NCBI RefSeq assembly: GCF_900110035.1
Contig: NZ_FOCF01000011.1
Location: 1 to 64,000, forward strand
Source: Sphingomonas gellani
GTDB lineage: Bacteria > Pseudomonadota > Alphaproteobacteria > Sphingomonadales > Sphingomonadaceae
Length of the DNA: 64,000 bases
Direction of reading: 5' to 3'
Below are positions 1 to 8,753 of this stretch, piece by piece; the first letter of the stretch is position 1, and the number at the start of each line of letters is the position of its first letter. Under the pieces are notes generated by a model. That model was not told the origin of the DNA and did not search any database. It saw nothing but the letters and a program-made list of their open reading frames with translations. Both the position numbers and the translations under genes were made by a program.

Positions 1-11
1 GTCAAAGAGCC
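1..11 (-). promoter_or_regulatory. boxA-like antitermination element of an rRNA operon leader
   Basis: Read on the minus strand the first bases are GGCTCTTTGAC, matching boxA of rRNA leaders (E. coli TGCTCTTTAACA, alphaproteobacterial form TGCTCTTTGACA). It lies about 100 bases downstream of the promoter at 108-166, as expected for an rRNA leader. The 16S gene should lie just outside the left edge. The element is cut by the window end, so the match cannot be extended. Confidence 0.7.
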
Positions 12-107
12 AAAAACCCCGGCGCGCCATCAACTCCCCCTCAAGAGAGCCTGCACACCGGCCGTTTCCAGAACCACTCCAGCAACCCGTCCGGGCCACC
101 GCTGCGG

Positions 108-166
108 TGAAACCTCTCTACGCAGGGCACCCCTGGCCGTCAAACCCTTTTTTACATTTTTCTTTC
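108..166 (-). promoter_or_regulatory. Probable rRNA operon P1 promoter with UP element
   Basis: On the minus strand there is a -35 TTGACG (138-143), a 17-base spacer and a -10 TAGAGA (115-120), giving a predicted start at the A at about 108. Directly upstream of the -35 (about 146-166) is an A-rich stretch with runs of four to six A, unusual in this GC-rich DNA and typical of an UP element. Promoter, UP element and downstream boxA together are the standard layout of a strong rRNA promoter. The assignment is inferred, because no rRNA gene lies inside the window. Confidence 0.7.
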
Positions 167-462
167 GCCCGGCGTGAAAACCCGCAGAAAAGCTGGTGTT
201 TGCGCGTTGTGGAGCCCTCCATCGGATTGCTTCCCGGCAACACCGTCCCCGCTTGTCCGGCCGAATCGATGCTCAGCCGGACATGGGATTGGCCTCTCTG
301 GTGGGCTCAGCCGGCAGCACGTTGAAGAACATGATCGCCGGAGCGAGCCCAGCAGCCTCTCATTCCTCTATCGCACCACACATTGTACGCACCGTCCCTA
401 CACACCCGACACAACACGCGTCCGCTCGGCCATCAACCGGTCCGTCCACGGGCCGACAACGA
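167..462. other. Intergenic stretch, no gene recognised
   Basis: About 300 bases between the rRNA promoter and the terminator of the DUF4167 gene. The open frames here have no recognisable protein features, and no tRNA-like fold or repeat was seen. It probably only separates the two transcription units. Confidence 0.5.
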
Positions 463-502
463 AAAAGGGGCCGGAGTCGCCACTCGCGACCCGGCCCCTT
501 TT
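463..502 (-). terminator. Rho-independent terminator of the DUF4167 gene
   Basis: A strong hairpin: AAAAGGGGCCGG, a bulged A, GTCGC, loop CACTC, then GCGAC and CCGGCCCCTTTT. On the minus strand the stem is followed by a run of five T. It lies 30 bases past the stop of the minus-strand gene at 533 and separates it from the downstream rRNA promoter. The stem also has T residues on the plus side, so it could work in both directions. Confidence 0.85.
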
Positions 503-532
503 GTTCATCACCAAGGCAGACGCCTCGAATCC

Positions 533-1438
533 TTACCCTGCGGACGTCACTTCGCCGCCTTCAACCGTACGAGTGCGGCGACGACGCGGCTTCGGCGCAT
601 CCTCGGCCGGGCCGACATCGTTGCCCGCGCTCAGCGACGGGGGCAGGCGCTCGGCCTCGATCACCGCAGCATCCGCTTCGACGGTCTCCACCGGACGCTC
701 GCGCCGAGGACGTCCGCGACGCCGCGGCTCCGCCTGCACAGAGTCAGTGTCGCCCACATCGTTGGCGACCATCATCCCGGCGGACGGTGCGGAGGCGGAC
801 AGTGCCGGAGCGGCCTCCGCCGTCTCGACGGCCTGACCGTCAGCGGCCTCACGGCCCTCGCCGTTCGACACAAGACCCCGCCGATCGCCACGTCGGCCGC
901 CGTCACGATAGCCGTCACGCTCGCCACCAGCTTCGCGATCGCGGCGGCCATCACGCCGGGCTTCGTCACGACGCGGCTGGCCTTCCTCGCGGCGGGACTG
1001 CCCGTCCTCACGACGCGACTGGCCATCATTGCGCGCACCGGCCTCGCGGCGTGGTTGCTCGTCGCCGCCCTGTTCGCCGGCGCGGATCGACTCGCCCTCG
1101 TCACCGAACTCCTCGTCGCCATCGAAGTCCGAGTCGAAGCCGTTGACGAAATTGTCATCGCGCTGGCGACGCTGACCCTGCTCCTCAAAGCGCCCACGGC
1201 TCTCGCTCAGGACGCGAAAATAATGGTCGGCGAACTGGAGGTAATATTCGGTGTTGACCCGGTCGCCCTGACGCTGGGCGTCGGAGGCGAGGTTCTTGTA
1301 CTTCTCGTACAGCTGGTTCGCGTTGCCCCGTGCGCGGGAGTCGATGCGGTTTCCATTATCGGGCCGGCCCGGATTGCCACCCTGACGCTGACCATTGCCA
1401 CGGCCGCGACGGCGGCCGGCTTGCCGATTGTTGATCAA
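533..1438 (-). CDS. DUF4167 domain protein, basic, with AT-hook-like motifs
   Basis: A 301-residue, highly charged protein of unknown function. The first 90 residues match DUF4167: an INNRQ-GRRRGRG start and an NQLYEKYKNLA-DAQ-GD-V-AEYY-type segment (here NTEYYLQFADHY). The middle is Arg/Asp/Gly-rich and probably disordered. Near residues 234-245 there is RRRGRPRRERP, and RRRRTRT lies near the C terminus; RGRP is the core of an AT-hook, which hints at DNA or RNA binding. The start is a TTG with AGGA about 5 bases upstream, chosen because family members begin at INNRQ. It is the last gene of the hisS-prfA-prmC run, 250 bases beyond prmC, and ends at a strong terminator. The nucleic-acid-binding role is inference. 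Confidence 0.85.
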   Translation of the reverse strand: MINNRQAGRRRGRGNGQRQGGNPGRPDNGNRIDSRARGNANQLYEKYKNLASDAQRQGDRVNTEYYLQFADHYFRVLSESRGRFEEQGQRRQRDDNFVNGFDSDFDGDEEFGDEGESIRAGEQGGDEQPRREAGARNDGQSRREDGQSRREEGQPRRDEARRDGRRDREAGGERDGYRDGGRRGDRRGLVSNGEGREAADGQAVETAEAAPALSASAPSAGMMVANDVGDTDSVQAEPRRRGRPRRERPVETVEADAAVIEAERLPPSLSAGNDVGPAEDAPKPRRRRTRTVEGGEVTSAG

Positions 1439-1688
1439 AAATCCTGTCCCTTATCCTGGGTGATCTGTCCTGGGCTCACGTCAATCCTGGACCAAAGCCG
1501 GTGTATGTCGGCGGCACCTAGGCCTATCGCGACAGTGCGGACGGTTGACGTTGGCCGATCAGCGGCAACGTCACGGGCCTTGCGCGCCCGACCGTTCAAC
1601 ATCCTGCGTCGAAACACCTGCCCCACCTCGCTCTAGCGATCCATGGCGTGGGGGCACAAGCGAAATGTGGCGACCGCACCGCCCCGTT

Positions 1689-2534
1689 TCAAGGCGTGAC
1701 CACCAGGCAACGGTCGCGCCCACCCAGATCCTGCCTGACCTCGACGGACATGCCCTGCGCCCGGAACAGGGCGGACGCGCTGTCCCCCTGATCCGATCCG
1801 ATCTCGATACATGCGACGGCGGCGGGGGCGATCTGCGGACGAAGGACCTGCGCGATGCGGCGGTAATCGTCCAGGCCGTCGTCGCCCGCGAACAGAGCGG
1901 TTGCCGGTTCGTGAACGCGAACCTCCAGCGGCAAAACAGCGTCGGTGGCAATATAGGGGGGGTTGCACAGGATCAGGTCGTGCGGACCGTCCATGCCGTC
2001 CCACCCGCCGGTCTCGATGCGGGCCCGGTCCGCCATGCCCAGCCGCCGCACATTGTCGCGCGCGACCGCGATCGCCGCCTCCGAAGCGTCCAGGCCGATG
2101 CCGCGCGCCTCCGGCCACTCCGCCAGCGCCGCGAGCAACAGCGCGCCCGATCCCGTGCCGAGGTCCAGCACGCTGGCAGGCCCCGCCCTCCCTGCGAAAT
2201 GCGCCACCGCCGCCTCGATCAGCGTCTCGCTGTCCGCACGCGGGACCAGCACGCCGGGCCCGACCGTCAGCTCGATGGTCCAGAACGCGCGGTTGCCCGT
2301 GAGGTAAGCGATCGGCTCATGCGCCTCCCGCCGCAGCACAAGCGCCGCAAAGCCATCGGGCACCGGATCACCCAGCCGCGTCAGGATCATCGCCTCCCGG
2401 CTGATGCCCAGCGCATGCGCCATCAACAACTCGGCATCGAGCCGCGGCGTCGCCGAGAAGCCGAAGCGCGCCGCCGCCGCCCCGATCGCCGCCCGAACGT
2501 CTTCACCCAGGGGCGCCGCCCGTCGATCAGGCAT
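1689..2534 (-). CDS. prmC: Peptide chain release factor N5-glutamine methyltransferase
   Basis: PrmC (HemK) uses S-adenosylmethionine to methylate the glutamine of the GGQ motif of class I release factors, raising termination efficiency. The 281-residue protein has the helical N-terminal domain (about 1-85), the SAM-binding loop DLGTGSG (124-130) and the catalytic motif NPPY (191-194), which contacts the target glutamine. Length is normal for the family. Its start overlaps the end of prfA, its substrate gene, by 8 bases, so the two are very likely translationally coupled in one operon with hisS upstream. Confidence 0.95.
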   Translation of the reverse strand: MPDRRAAPLGEDVRAAIGAAAARFGFSATPRLDAELLMAHALGISREAMILTRLGDPVPDGFAALVLRREAHEPIAYLTGNRAFWTIELTVGPGVLVPRADSETLIEAAVAHFAGRAGPASVLDLGTGSGALLLAALAEWPEARGIGLDASEAAIAVARDNVRRLGMADRARIETGGWDGMDGPHDLILCNPPYIATDAVLPLEVRVHEPATALFAGDDGLDDYRRIAQVLRPQIAPAAVACIEIGSDQGDSASALFRAQGMSVEVRQDLGGRDRCLVVTP

Positions 2535-3600
2535 CCAGCTGCGCCAGCCGCTCCGCCTCGTCCTCCGCGACCAGCGCGCCGACCAGTTCGTCCAACGAGC
2601 CCTCCAGGATCTCCGGCAGGCGGTGCAGCGTCAGGTTGATGCGGTGATCCGTCACGCGACCCTGCGGGAAGTTATAGGTGCGGATCCGCTCCGACCGGTC
2701 GCCCGACCCGACCATCGACCGGCGCGTGCCCGCACGCTCGTTCGCCAGCCGCTCACGCTCCGCTTCGTAGAGGCGGGTCCGCAGCACCTTCATCGCCTTG
2801 GCGCGGTTCTTGTGCTGCGACCGCTCGTCCTGCTGGATCACGACGATGCCGGTCGGGATATGCGTGATGCGCACCGCCGAATCGGTGGTATTGACGTGCT
2901 GGCCGCCCGCGCCGGACGAGCGATAGATGTCGATGCGCAGGTCCTTGTCCTCGATCTGGACATCGACCTCCTCCGCCTCGGGCAGCACCGCGACCGTCGC
3001 AGCGGACGTGTGGATGCGACCGCCCGCCTCCGTCACCGGCACGCGCTGGACCCGGTGCACGCCACTCTCGAATTTCAGCTTGGCGAAGACGCCCGCCCCC
3101 GCGACGGAGGCGACCACTTCCTTGTATCCACCGACCTCGGACGGGCTGGCGGAGATCAGCTCGACACGCCACCCCTGCCCCTCGGCATAGCGCTGATACA
3201 TGCGCAGCAGGTCGCCCGCGAACAGCGCCGCCTCATCGCCGCCGGTGCCCGCACGCACCTCCAGCATCGCCGCACGCTCGTCCGCCGCGTCGCGCGGCAG
3301 CAGCGCCAGCGCCAGCCGCCGGTCCGCCTCCGCCAGCGCGGCGTCGTTGGCGATCAGCTCGTCCGCCGCCATGGCGCGCAGCTCCGCGTCGCTTTCCTGC
3401 GTCATGAAGCGCAGCGATTCGGCCTCCTGCCGCAACCGCCGCACCTCCGACGCAGCCGCCGCGACCGGCTCCAGCTCGGCATATTCCTTGGACACCTGCA
3501 CGAAGCGATCCGATGGCAGGTCCCCCGTCGCCATCATCGCCTGCAGTTCGTCGCGCCGCGCCTCGATCTGCCGGATGCGTTCCAGCGAGATGGTGGTCAT
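2527..3600 (-). CDS. prfA: Peptide chain release factor 1
   Basis: RF1 recognises UAA and UAG stop codons and triggers release of the finished peptide. The 357-residue protein has the universal GGQ loop (GAGGQHVN, about residue 230) that enters the peptidyl-transferase centre, followed by the class I release-factor core with [18 protein letters not shown] in the C-terminal domain. Normal length is 355-360. The start overlaps the hisS stop by 4 bases (ATGA), and the end overlaps prmC, whose product methylates the GGQ glutamine. Confidence 0.96.
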   Translation of the reverse strand: MTTISLERIRQIEARRDELQAMMATGDLPSDRFVQVSKEYAELEPVAAAASEVRRLRQEAESLRFMTQESDAELRAMAADELIANDAALAEADRRLALALLPRDAADERAAMLEVRAGTGGDEAALFAGDLLRMYQRYAEGQGWRVELISASPSEVGGYKEVVASVAGAGVFAKLKFESGVHRVQRVPVTEAGGRIHTSAATVAVLPEAEEVDVQIEDKDLRIDIYRSSGAGGQHVNTTDSAVRITHIPTGIVVIQQDERSQHKNRAKAMKVLRTRLYEAERERLANERAGTRRSMVGSGDRSERIRTYNFPQGRVTDHRINLTLHRLPEILEGSLDELVGALVAEDEAERLAQLDA

Positions 3601-4868
3601 GCGGCCCGCTCTCCCGCCCAGTCCACATCATGAAGCACTGCCGAACTGCGCGGAGCCTCCCCCTTTGGCACCACGGACAGCGCACCGTCCTGCCTGGTCA
3701 CCACGACGATCTCCGAAGCACCCGCCTTGACCGCCTTGTCATAGCGTTTGCGCGGCGACCCGCTGGCATACAGTTCACCGGCCACGCCCGCGCGGCGCAA
3801 CAGGGCAAGGGCGCGAAATCCTGTGGTCAGGGCGCCATCATCCTCGACGACTACCGCGACGGGTGCCGCCTCCGCGTTCGGCTCCTCGATCAGCATCGCC
3901 AGCCGCTCAACCCCCGCGGCCCAGCCGACGCCCGCCGTCTCCGGCCCGCCCAGGCTGCCGATCAGCCCGTCATAGCGCCCGCCAGCCAGCACCGTGCCCT
4001 GCGCGCCCAGGCGGTCGGTGACGAACTCGAACGCAGTGTGGCGGTAATAATCCAGCCCGCGCACCAGCCGCGCGTTGCGGGTCCATTGCACGCCCGCCGC
4101 GTCCAGTCCCGCCGTCACCGCATCGAAGAAGCTGCGCGCCTCGTCGGTCAGATAGGCGTCGATGTCCGGCGCGCTGTCCGCCACCGGCCGATCGCGCGGG
4201 TCCTTGGAATCCAGGATGCGCATCGGATTCTTGTCGAGGCGCACCAGGCTTTCCTCGCTCAGCACGTCCCGATGCGCCTCGAAATGCGCCACCAGCGCCG
4301 CCCGCCACGCATCCCGCGTTGCCGCATCGCCCAGTGTGTTGAGCTGCAGCGTTACGCCCTCTGCGATCCCCAACTCGTGCAACAGCTGGTCCGCCATCAC
4401 CAGCAGCTCCACGTCCGCCGCCGGCTCGGCCGCCCCGATCACCTCCGCGTCGATCTGGTGGAACTGGCGGAACCGCCCCTTTTGCGGCCGTTCGTAGCGG
4501 AACACGGGCCCGCTGGTCGCCAGCTTCATCGGTGCGAAGCGCTGCCACCCTTCGGTCAGATAGGCGCGCGCGATGCCGGCCGTGAATTCCGGCCGCAGCG
4601 TGATCGAATCGCCGCCCCGATCCTGGAACGTGTACATCTCCTTCGACACCACGTCCGTGGTTTCGCCGATGGAGCGCGCGAACACCGCCGTATCCTCAAA
4701 CACCGGCACGTCGACGCGCCCGAAACAGTACAGCGCCCGCACCCGTTCAAACGTCGACAGCACATGCGCGAAACGGCGCTGTTCGTCGCCGATGATGTCC
4801 TGGGTGCCGCGGACACGATTGGGTGTCTGCACACGAGCCGTGCGGGCCGAAGTTTCGTTGCGAGCCAT
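3597..4868 (-). CDS. hisS: Histidyl-tRNA synthetase
   Basis: This class II aminoacyl-tRNA synthetase charges tRNA-His. The 423-residue sequence shows motif 2 ([17 protein letters not shown]), the histidine-specific LVRGLDYY signature, the GGRYDGL motif 3 region and a C-terminal anticodon-binding domain. It is the first gene of the hisS-prfA-prmC operon. Only 49 bases separate its start from the divergent DUF1345 gene, so both promoters must lie in that gap or overlap the genes. Confidence 0.96.
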   Translation of the reverse strand: MARNETSARTARVQTPNRVRGTQDIIGDEQRRFAHVLSTFERVRALYCFGRVDVPVFEDTAVFARSIGETTDVVSKEMYTFQDRGGDSITLRPEFTAGIARAYLTEGWQRFAPMKLATSGPVFRYERPQKGRFRQFHQIDAEVIGAAEPAADVELLVMADQLLHELGIAEGVTLQLNTLGDAATRDAWRAALVAHFEAHRDVLSEESLVRLDKNPMRILDSKDPRDRPVADSAPDIDAYLTDEARSFFDAVTAGLDAAGVQWTRNARLVRGLDYYRHTAFEFVTDRLGAQGTVLAGGRYDGLIGSLGGPETAGVGWAAGVERLAMLIEEPNAEAAPVAVVVEDDGALTTGFRALALLRRAGVAGELYASGSPRKRYDKAVKAGASEIVVVTRQDGALSVVPKGEAPRSSAVLHDVDWAGERAA

Positions 4869-4917
4869 AACCCGCCGCCTCTAGGCGAGGGCGCGGCGGA
4901 GCGCTAGCACCCGTTCC

Positions 4918-5583
4918 ATGGCGAACACATCACGCGGTTGGCAGCTCGGCAAGCGGATCGCACCCCCGCGCTTCCTCCTTTTCACCGCGCTGTTCGCGGT
5001 CGGGCTGGCGACGCTGATCCCGACGATCGGCGCGGGCCGCGGCATCATGACCGCGTTCGATGTCGCCGCCGCCGTGTTCCTGATCTCGATGGCATCCCTG
5101 TTCCGCCGCGGGGAGGCCGAACAGATGCGGCGCGCGGCGGTGGCCAACGACGCCAACCGTGCCGTGCTGCTGGGCATCACGGGCGCGACCATGCTCGTCA
5201 TCCTGGTCGCCGTCGCCGGCGAGCTGAAGGGAAAGAACGACGCGGTGGCGATCGTGCTGGTCATCCTGACGCTGTCGCTCGCCTGGCTGTTCTCCAACAT
5301 GATCTATGCGCTGCACTACGCGCATCTGTTCTATTCGCCCGATGATGCGGCGGACGGCGACGGGTCGAAGGATCAGGGCGGCCTCGACTTCCCGAAATGC
5401 GACGAGCCCGATTATTGGGACTTCGTATATTTCAGCTTCACGCTCGGCATGACATTCCAGACGTCGGACGTGGAGATGACCGCGCGACAGGTGCGCCGCG
5501 TCGCGATCTTCCACTGCCTCGCCGCGTTCGTGTTCAACCTGGGCGTGCTCGCCTTCACCATCGACGTGCTGGGCGGCGGGTGA
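4918..5583 (+). CDS. DUF1345 family inner-membrane protein
   Basis: A 221-residue membrane protein with about five hydrophobic segments (around residues 17-35, 42-60, 83-102, 110-130 and 193-215). The family signature is visible in the fourth segment and after it (LSWLFSN-type LAWLFSNMIYALHYAHL, then the D-Y-W-DFVYFSFTLGMTFQTSD stretch). DUF1345 proteins are widespread in proteobacteria and have no established function. The start gives a clean N-terminal membrane topology, but there is no clear Shine-Dalgarno sequence, so translation may be leaderless or weakly initiated. Confidence 0.85.
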   Translation: MANTSRGWQLGKRIAPPRFLLFTALFAVGLATLIPTIGAGRGIMTAFDVAAAVFLISMASLFRRGEAEQMRRAAVANDANRAVLLGITGATMLVILVAVAGELKGKNDAVAIVLVILTLSLAWLFSNMIYALHYAHLFYSPDDAADGDGSKDQGGLDFPKCDEPDYWDFVYFSFTLGMTFQTSDVEMTARQVRRVAIFHCLAAFVFNLGVLAFTIDVLGGG

Positions 5584-5588
5584 TCGGC

Positions 5589-5605
5589 GCGGGGATGATC
5601 CCCGC
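5589..5605. terminator. Short GC-rich palindrome after the DUF1345 gene
   Basis: GCGGGGAT-G-ATCCCCGC is a perfect 8-base inverted repeat starting 6 bases after the stop codon. It lacks a T-run, so it may only stabilise the 3' end or cause a transcriptional pause between this gene and the M61 peptidase gene. Confidence 0.45.
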
Positions 5606-5674
5606 TGCCGGTAAAGGACTGGACGACTGACCTTTCCGCCGCCAAGACCCCCTTCACCACAACAGGGGGCCCGC

Positions 5675-7606
5675 ATGTTCCGTCGTTTCGCGCTTCTTCT
5701 CGCCGCCGCCGCCTCGCCGGCCCTGGCCCAGGTGCCGCAGGGCAATTCCGCGCCCCGGGCTCAGGCTCCCTTCACCGACACCATTCCCGACGCGCGCGAC
5801 ACGCCGTATTCGGGCGTGATCGCGCTGGACGTGGACGCGACCGACAATGTTCGCGGCATCTTCCGGGTCAGGGAGACGATCCCCGTCGCCGCTGCCGGCC
5901 CCATGGCGCTGCTTTATCCGAAATGGCTGCCCGGCGCGCATTCCCCGCGCGGCGAGATCGAAAAGGTCGCCGGCCTGGTGATCCGCGCCAATGGGCGCGT
6001 CATCCCGTGGACGCGCGATCCGGTCGACGTCTACGCCTTCCACATCGACGTGCCCTCGGGCGTGAAGCGGCTGGACGTGGAATTCCAGTTCATCTCCGCG
6101 ACAAAGGGCGATCAGGGCCGCATCGTCTCCACCCCGACCATGATCTCGCTCGAACCCAACCAGGTCAGCCTTTATCCCGCCGGCTATTACACCCGTCAGA
6201 TCCCGGTGAAGATGACGGTGAAGTACCCGGACGGATGGACCGCCGCCGGCGCGATCCCCGCCAAGCGGGGCAGCGGCGCCAACGCGTCCACCTACACCTA
6301 CGACCAGGCGAATTACGAGGTGCTGGTCGATTCCCCGATGCTGGCCGGCCGCTACGGCCGCACCTGGCCGCTCAGCCCGCGCGTCAACCTCAACGTCTTC
6401 GCCGACGATCCCAAGGAACTGGAGGCGAAGCCCGAACAGATCGCCGCGCACCAGCGTCTGGTGGATCAGGCGGTGAAGACCTTCGGCGCCCAGCATTACG
6501 ACAAGTACGAATTCCTCCTGTCGATCACCGATCAGCTCGGCGGCATCGGGCTGGAGCATCACCGCAGTTCCGAAAACGGCGTCGGCCCCGGCTATTTCAC
6601 CGACTGGGATTCGGGCGCCGGCCGTCGCAACCTGCTGCCGCACGAATTCACCCACAGCTGGGACGGCAAGTTCCGGCGCGGCGCCGACCTTTGGACGCCG
6701 GATTTCCGTGCGCCCATGCGCGACTCGCTGCTCTGGGTATATGAAGGGCAGACGCAGTTCTGGGGCTATGTCCTCCAGGCCCGCTCCGGCATCGTGTCGA
6801 AACAGGATACGCTGGACGCCTATGCCACGATCCTGGGCGCGTACGACACCGCGCCCGCGCGTCAGTGGCGCAACCTCATCGACACCACCAACGATCCAGT
6901 CATCTCCGCCCGCCGGCCCAAGGGCTGGACCAGCTGGCAGCGGTCGGAGGATTATTACAACGAAGGCCTGATGGTCTGGATGGAGGTCGACGCGATGCTC
7001 CGCCAGAAGTCGGGCGGGACCAAGTCGATCGACGATTTCGCCCGCGCCTTTTTCGGCATCCGCGACGGCGACTGGGGCGAGGTGACCTACACGTTCGACG
7101 ATGTCGCCCAGACGCTGAACGGCATCGTGCCCTATGACTGGGCCGGCTTCCTCAACAAGCGCCTGACGGAGACGGGCCAGCCCGCCCCGATCCAGGGCTT
7201 CGCCATGAACGGTTACAAGCTGGTCTACACCGCAGAGCCGACGCCCTATTTCAAACAGGCGGAAAAGGCGCGCGGCGGCACCGACCTCAGCTATTCGCTG
7301 GGTCTGGTGGTCAACAAGGACGGCGACGTCACCGCGACCATCTGGGACTCGCCCGCGTTCAAGGCGGGGATCGATGTCGGCACCAGCATCGTCGCGGTAA
7401 ACGGCCGTGCCTTCAGTGCCGACGCGTTGAAGGCGGCGGTGGACGCGGCCAAGGGCACGCGCGACCCGATCCGCCTGACCGTGCGCAGCCAGGATCAGGT
7501 GCGCGAGACGGCGGTCGATTACCATGGCGGCGCCCGCTACCCGCGCCTGCAAAAGGTGGGCACCGGCGACAGCGGGCTCGACCGGCTGCTCGCCGCCCGC
7601 CCCTGA
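5675..7606 (+). CDS. Secreted M61 family metallopeptidase with PDZ domain
   Basis: A 643-residue protein of the M61 (glycyl aminopeptidase) family, exported by an N-terminal signal peptide (MFRRFALLLAAAASPALAQ). The zinc site HEFTH is at about residues 323-327, with the downstream glutamate of VYEGQTQFWG at about 357 as probable third ligand. A C-terminal PDZ-like domain (about 540-620) has the carboxylate loop SLGLVV and the GIDVGTSIVAVNG segment. Members of this family trim peptides with N-terminal Gly or Ala in the periplasm, where this protein probably acts. The gene appears monocistronic, followed by two hairpins before ppa. Confidence 0.9.
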   Translation: MFRRFALLLAAAASPALAQVPQGNSAPRAQAPFTDTIPDARDTPYSGVIALDVDATDNVRGIFRVRETIPVAAAGPMALLYPKWLPGAHSPRGEIEKVAGLVIRANGRVIPWTRDPVDVYAFHIDVPSGVKRLDVEFQFISATKGDQGRIVSTPTMISLEPNQVSLYPAGYYTRQIPVKMTVKYPDGWTAAGAIPAKRGSGANASTYTYDQANYEVLVDSPMLAGRYGRTWPLSPRVNLNVFADDPKELEAKPEQIAAHQRLVDQAVKTFGAQHYDKYEFLLSITDQLGGIGLEHHRSSENGVGPGYFTDWDSGAGRRNLLPHEFTHSWDGKFRRGADLWTPDFRAPMRDSLLWVYEGQTQFWGYVLQARSGIVSKQDTLDAYATILGAYDTAPARQWRNLIDTTNDPVISARRPKGWTSWQRSEDYYNEGLMVWMEVDAMLRQKSGGTKSIDDFARAFFGIRDGDWGEVTYTFDDVAQTLNGIVPYDWAGFLNKRLTETGQPAPIQGFAMNGYKLVYTAEPTPYFKQAEKARGGTDLSYSLGLVVNKDGDVTATIWDSPAFKAGIDVGTSIVAVNGRAFSADALKAAVDAAKGTRDPIRLTVRSQDQVRETAVDYHGGARYPRLQKVGTGDSGLDRLLAARP

Positions 7607-7647
7607 CGGGCTGGCCGTACGCCTGGTCTGACGGGGCACCCCCGAAC

Positions 7648-7686
7648 GGGGCATCCGTCCAGCGGAGCGGATGCCCCGCTGGACGG
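7648..7686 (+). promoter_or_regulatory. Overlapping hairpins / possible H-type pseudoknot between the M61 gene and ppa
   Basis: Two inverted repeats interlock. GGGGCATCCG (7648-7657) pairs with CGGATGCCCC (7668-7677), and CCGTCCAGC (7655-7663) pairs with GCTGGACGG (7678-7686). The second stem uses the loop of the first plus the bases just after it, so the RNA can form either hairpin, or both trimmed stems together as an H-type pseudoknot. It lies 41 bases after the M61 stop and 122 bases before the ppa start. It may be a 3'-end structure of the peptidase mRNA or a leader element of ppa. Confidence 0.5.
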
Positions 7687-7736
7687 AAATGACATCGACT
7701 ATCGCGCTTCGTTACGGTAGCGGGAGGGACAATGGC

Positions 7737-7759
7737 GGGGTCCGGCGGTGCCGGGCCCC
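7737..7759 (+). terminator. Terminator-like hairpin upstream of ppa
   Basis: GGGGTCCGGC (7737-7746), loop GGT, GCCGGGCCCC (7750-7759): ten pairs with one G-T wobble, followed by GTCTTT. This resembles a weak intrinsic terminator for read-through from the M61 gene. It ends 48 bases before the ppa start, so an attenuator role is also possible. Confidence 0.5.
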
Positions 7760-7807
7760 GTCTTTACCTTTTCCGACCTTCACCCTTTTTCCAAGGATGG
7801 GATTCGT

Positions 7808-8377
7808 ATGCGCATTGACCTGATCCCCGTCGGCAAGAGCCCGCCCGACGATCTCAACGTCATCATCGAGGTGCCGGTCGGCGGCGAGCCGGTGAAGTAT
7901 GAATTCGACAAGGCGTCGGGCGCGCTGTTCGTCGATCGCATCCTGCACACGCCGATGCGCTATCCCGCCAATTACGGCTTCGTCCCCCACACACTGTCGC
8001 CCGACGGCGATCCGCTCGACGCGCTGGTCGTCGCGCGCTCGCCCTTCGTGCCCGGCTGTGTCGTCCGCGCCCGCCCGATCGCGGTCCTGAACCTGGAGGA
8101 CGAGGCCGGCGGCGACGAGAAGCTGGTCTGCGTGCCCGTCGATTCGACCTTCCCCTATTATTCCAACGTCGGTGAGAAGGACGACCTGCCCGAGATCGTG
8201 TTCGAGCAGATCGAGCACTTCTTCACCCACTACAAGGATTTGGAAAAGAAGAAGTGGGTCCGCATCGGCACCTGGGGCGGCCGCGACGAGGCACGCCGCA
8301 TCACGCTGGAGGCGATCGACCGCTACAACGACGCCAAGCAGCAGGGCGAGGACGCGCCCGGCATGGATAAGGCGTGA
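7808..8377 (+). CDS. ppa: Inorganic pyrophosphatase (family I)
   Basis: Soluble family I pyrophosphatase hydrolyses diphosphate released by biosynthetic reactions, pulling them forward. The 189-residue protein carries the family motifs: VDRILHTPMRYPANYGFVP, the metal-binding D-G-D-P-L-D loop (DGDPLDALV) and the later KDDLPEIV and K-Y-K-DLEKKKW segments. The ATG at 7808 is chosen because AAGGA stands 10 bases upstream and the protein then starts at MRIDLIPVG, as in homologues; an upstream in-frame start has no support. It is transcribed alone, behind the hairpins at 7648-7759. Confidence 0.95.
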   Translation: MRIDLIPVGKSPPDDLNVIIEVPVGGEPVKYEFDKASGALFVDRILHTPMRYPANYGFVPHTLSPDGDPLDALVVARSPFVPGCVVRARPIAVLNLEDEAGGDEKLVCVPVDSTFPYYSNVGEKDDLPEIVFEQIEHFFTHYKDLEKKKWVRIGTWGGRDEARRITLEAIDRYNDAKQQGEDAPGMDKA

Positions 8378-8399
8378 CGCCCTTCCGAGCCTAAAGCGC

Positions 8400-8753
8400 T
8401 TACCGGCGCCGGGCCCGCTTCGGCGGCGCCCGGCGTCCCGCCTCCAACGCCAGCGCACCCCAGCGCAGCAGCGCGTCGGCATCGTCGTAGCAATCCTCCG
8501 GCGCCCGGCGATAATTCATCGACGCCACCACGCCGTCCGCCTTGGCATAGGTGAAACGCTCCGCCCCCACCGCGTCCCATTCGGCGTCGCTCGCGGCATC
8601 GGCCTTCAACCACAGCCCATCGCCGCCGACGATCGCGAACACCACGCCATCGCAATACAGCGTCGCACCGCCCATCATGGCCCGCCTGCTCACCACGCCC
8701 AGCGGCGCCATCGCCTCCGCCACCCAATCGATCAGCGCCGGGTCCGCCGCCAT
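8400..8753 (-). CDS. TfoX N-terminal domain protein
   Basis: A 117-residue protein with the TfoX/Sxy N-terminal fold: the VSRRAMMGGATLYCDGVVFAIV segment, the LWLKAD strand and F-Y-K-G-V-SMNYRRAPED. It lacks the C-terminal half of full-length TfoX, as do many alphaproteobacterial single-domain members, whose function is unknown. A competence role should not be assumed. The start at 8753 overlaps the stop of the upstream GNAT gene by one base (TGATG), so the genes are coupled. The basic tail (PPKRARRR) is unremarkable. Confidence 0.85.
   Translation of the reverse strand: MAADPALIDWVAEAMAPLGVVSRRAMMGGATLYCDGVVFAIVGGDGLWLKADAASDAEWDAVGAERFTYAKADGVVASMNYRRAPEDCYDDADALLRWGALALEAGRRAPPKRARRR

Noticed and set aside
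5654..7654. A 666-residue minus-strand open frame opposite the M61 peptidase
   Set aside because: The plus strand has the signal peptide, HEFTH site and PDZ domain; the minus frame has no motif.
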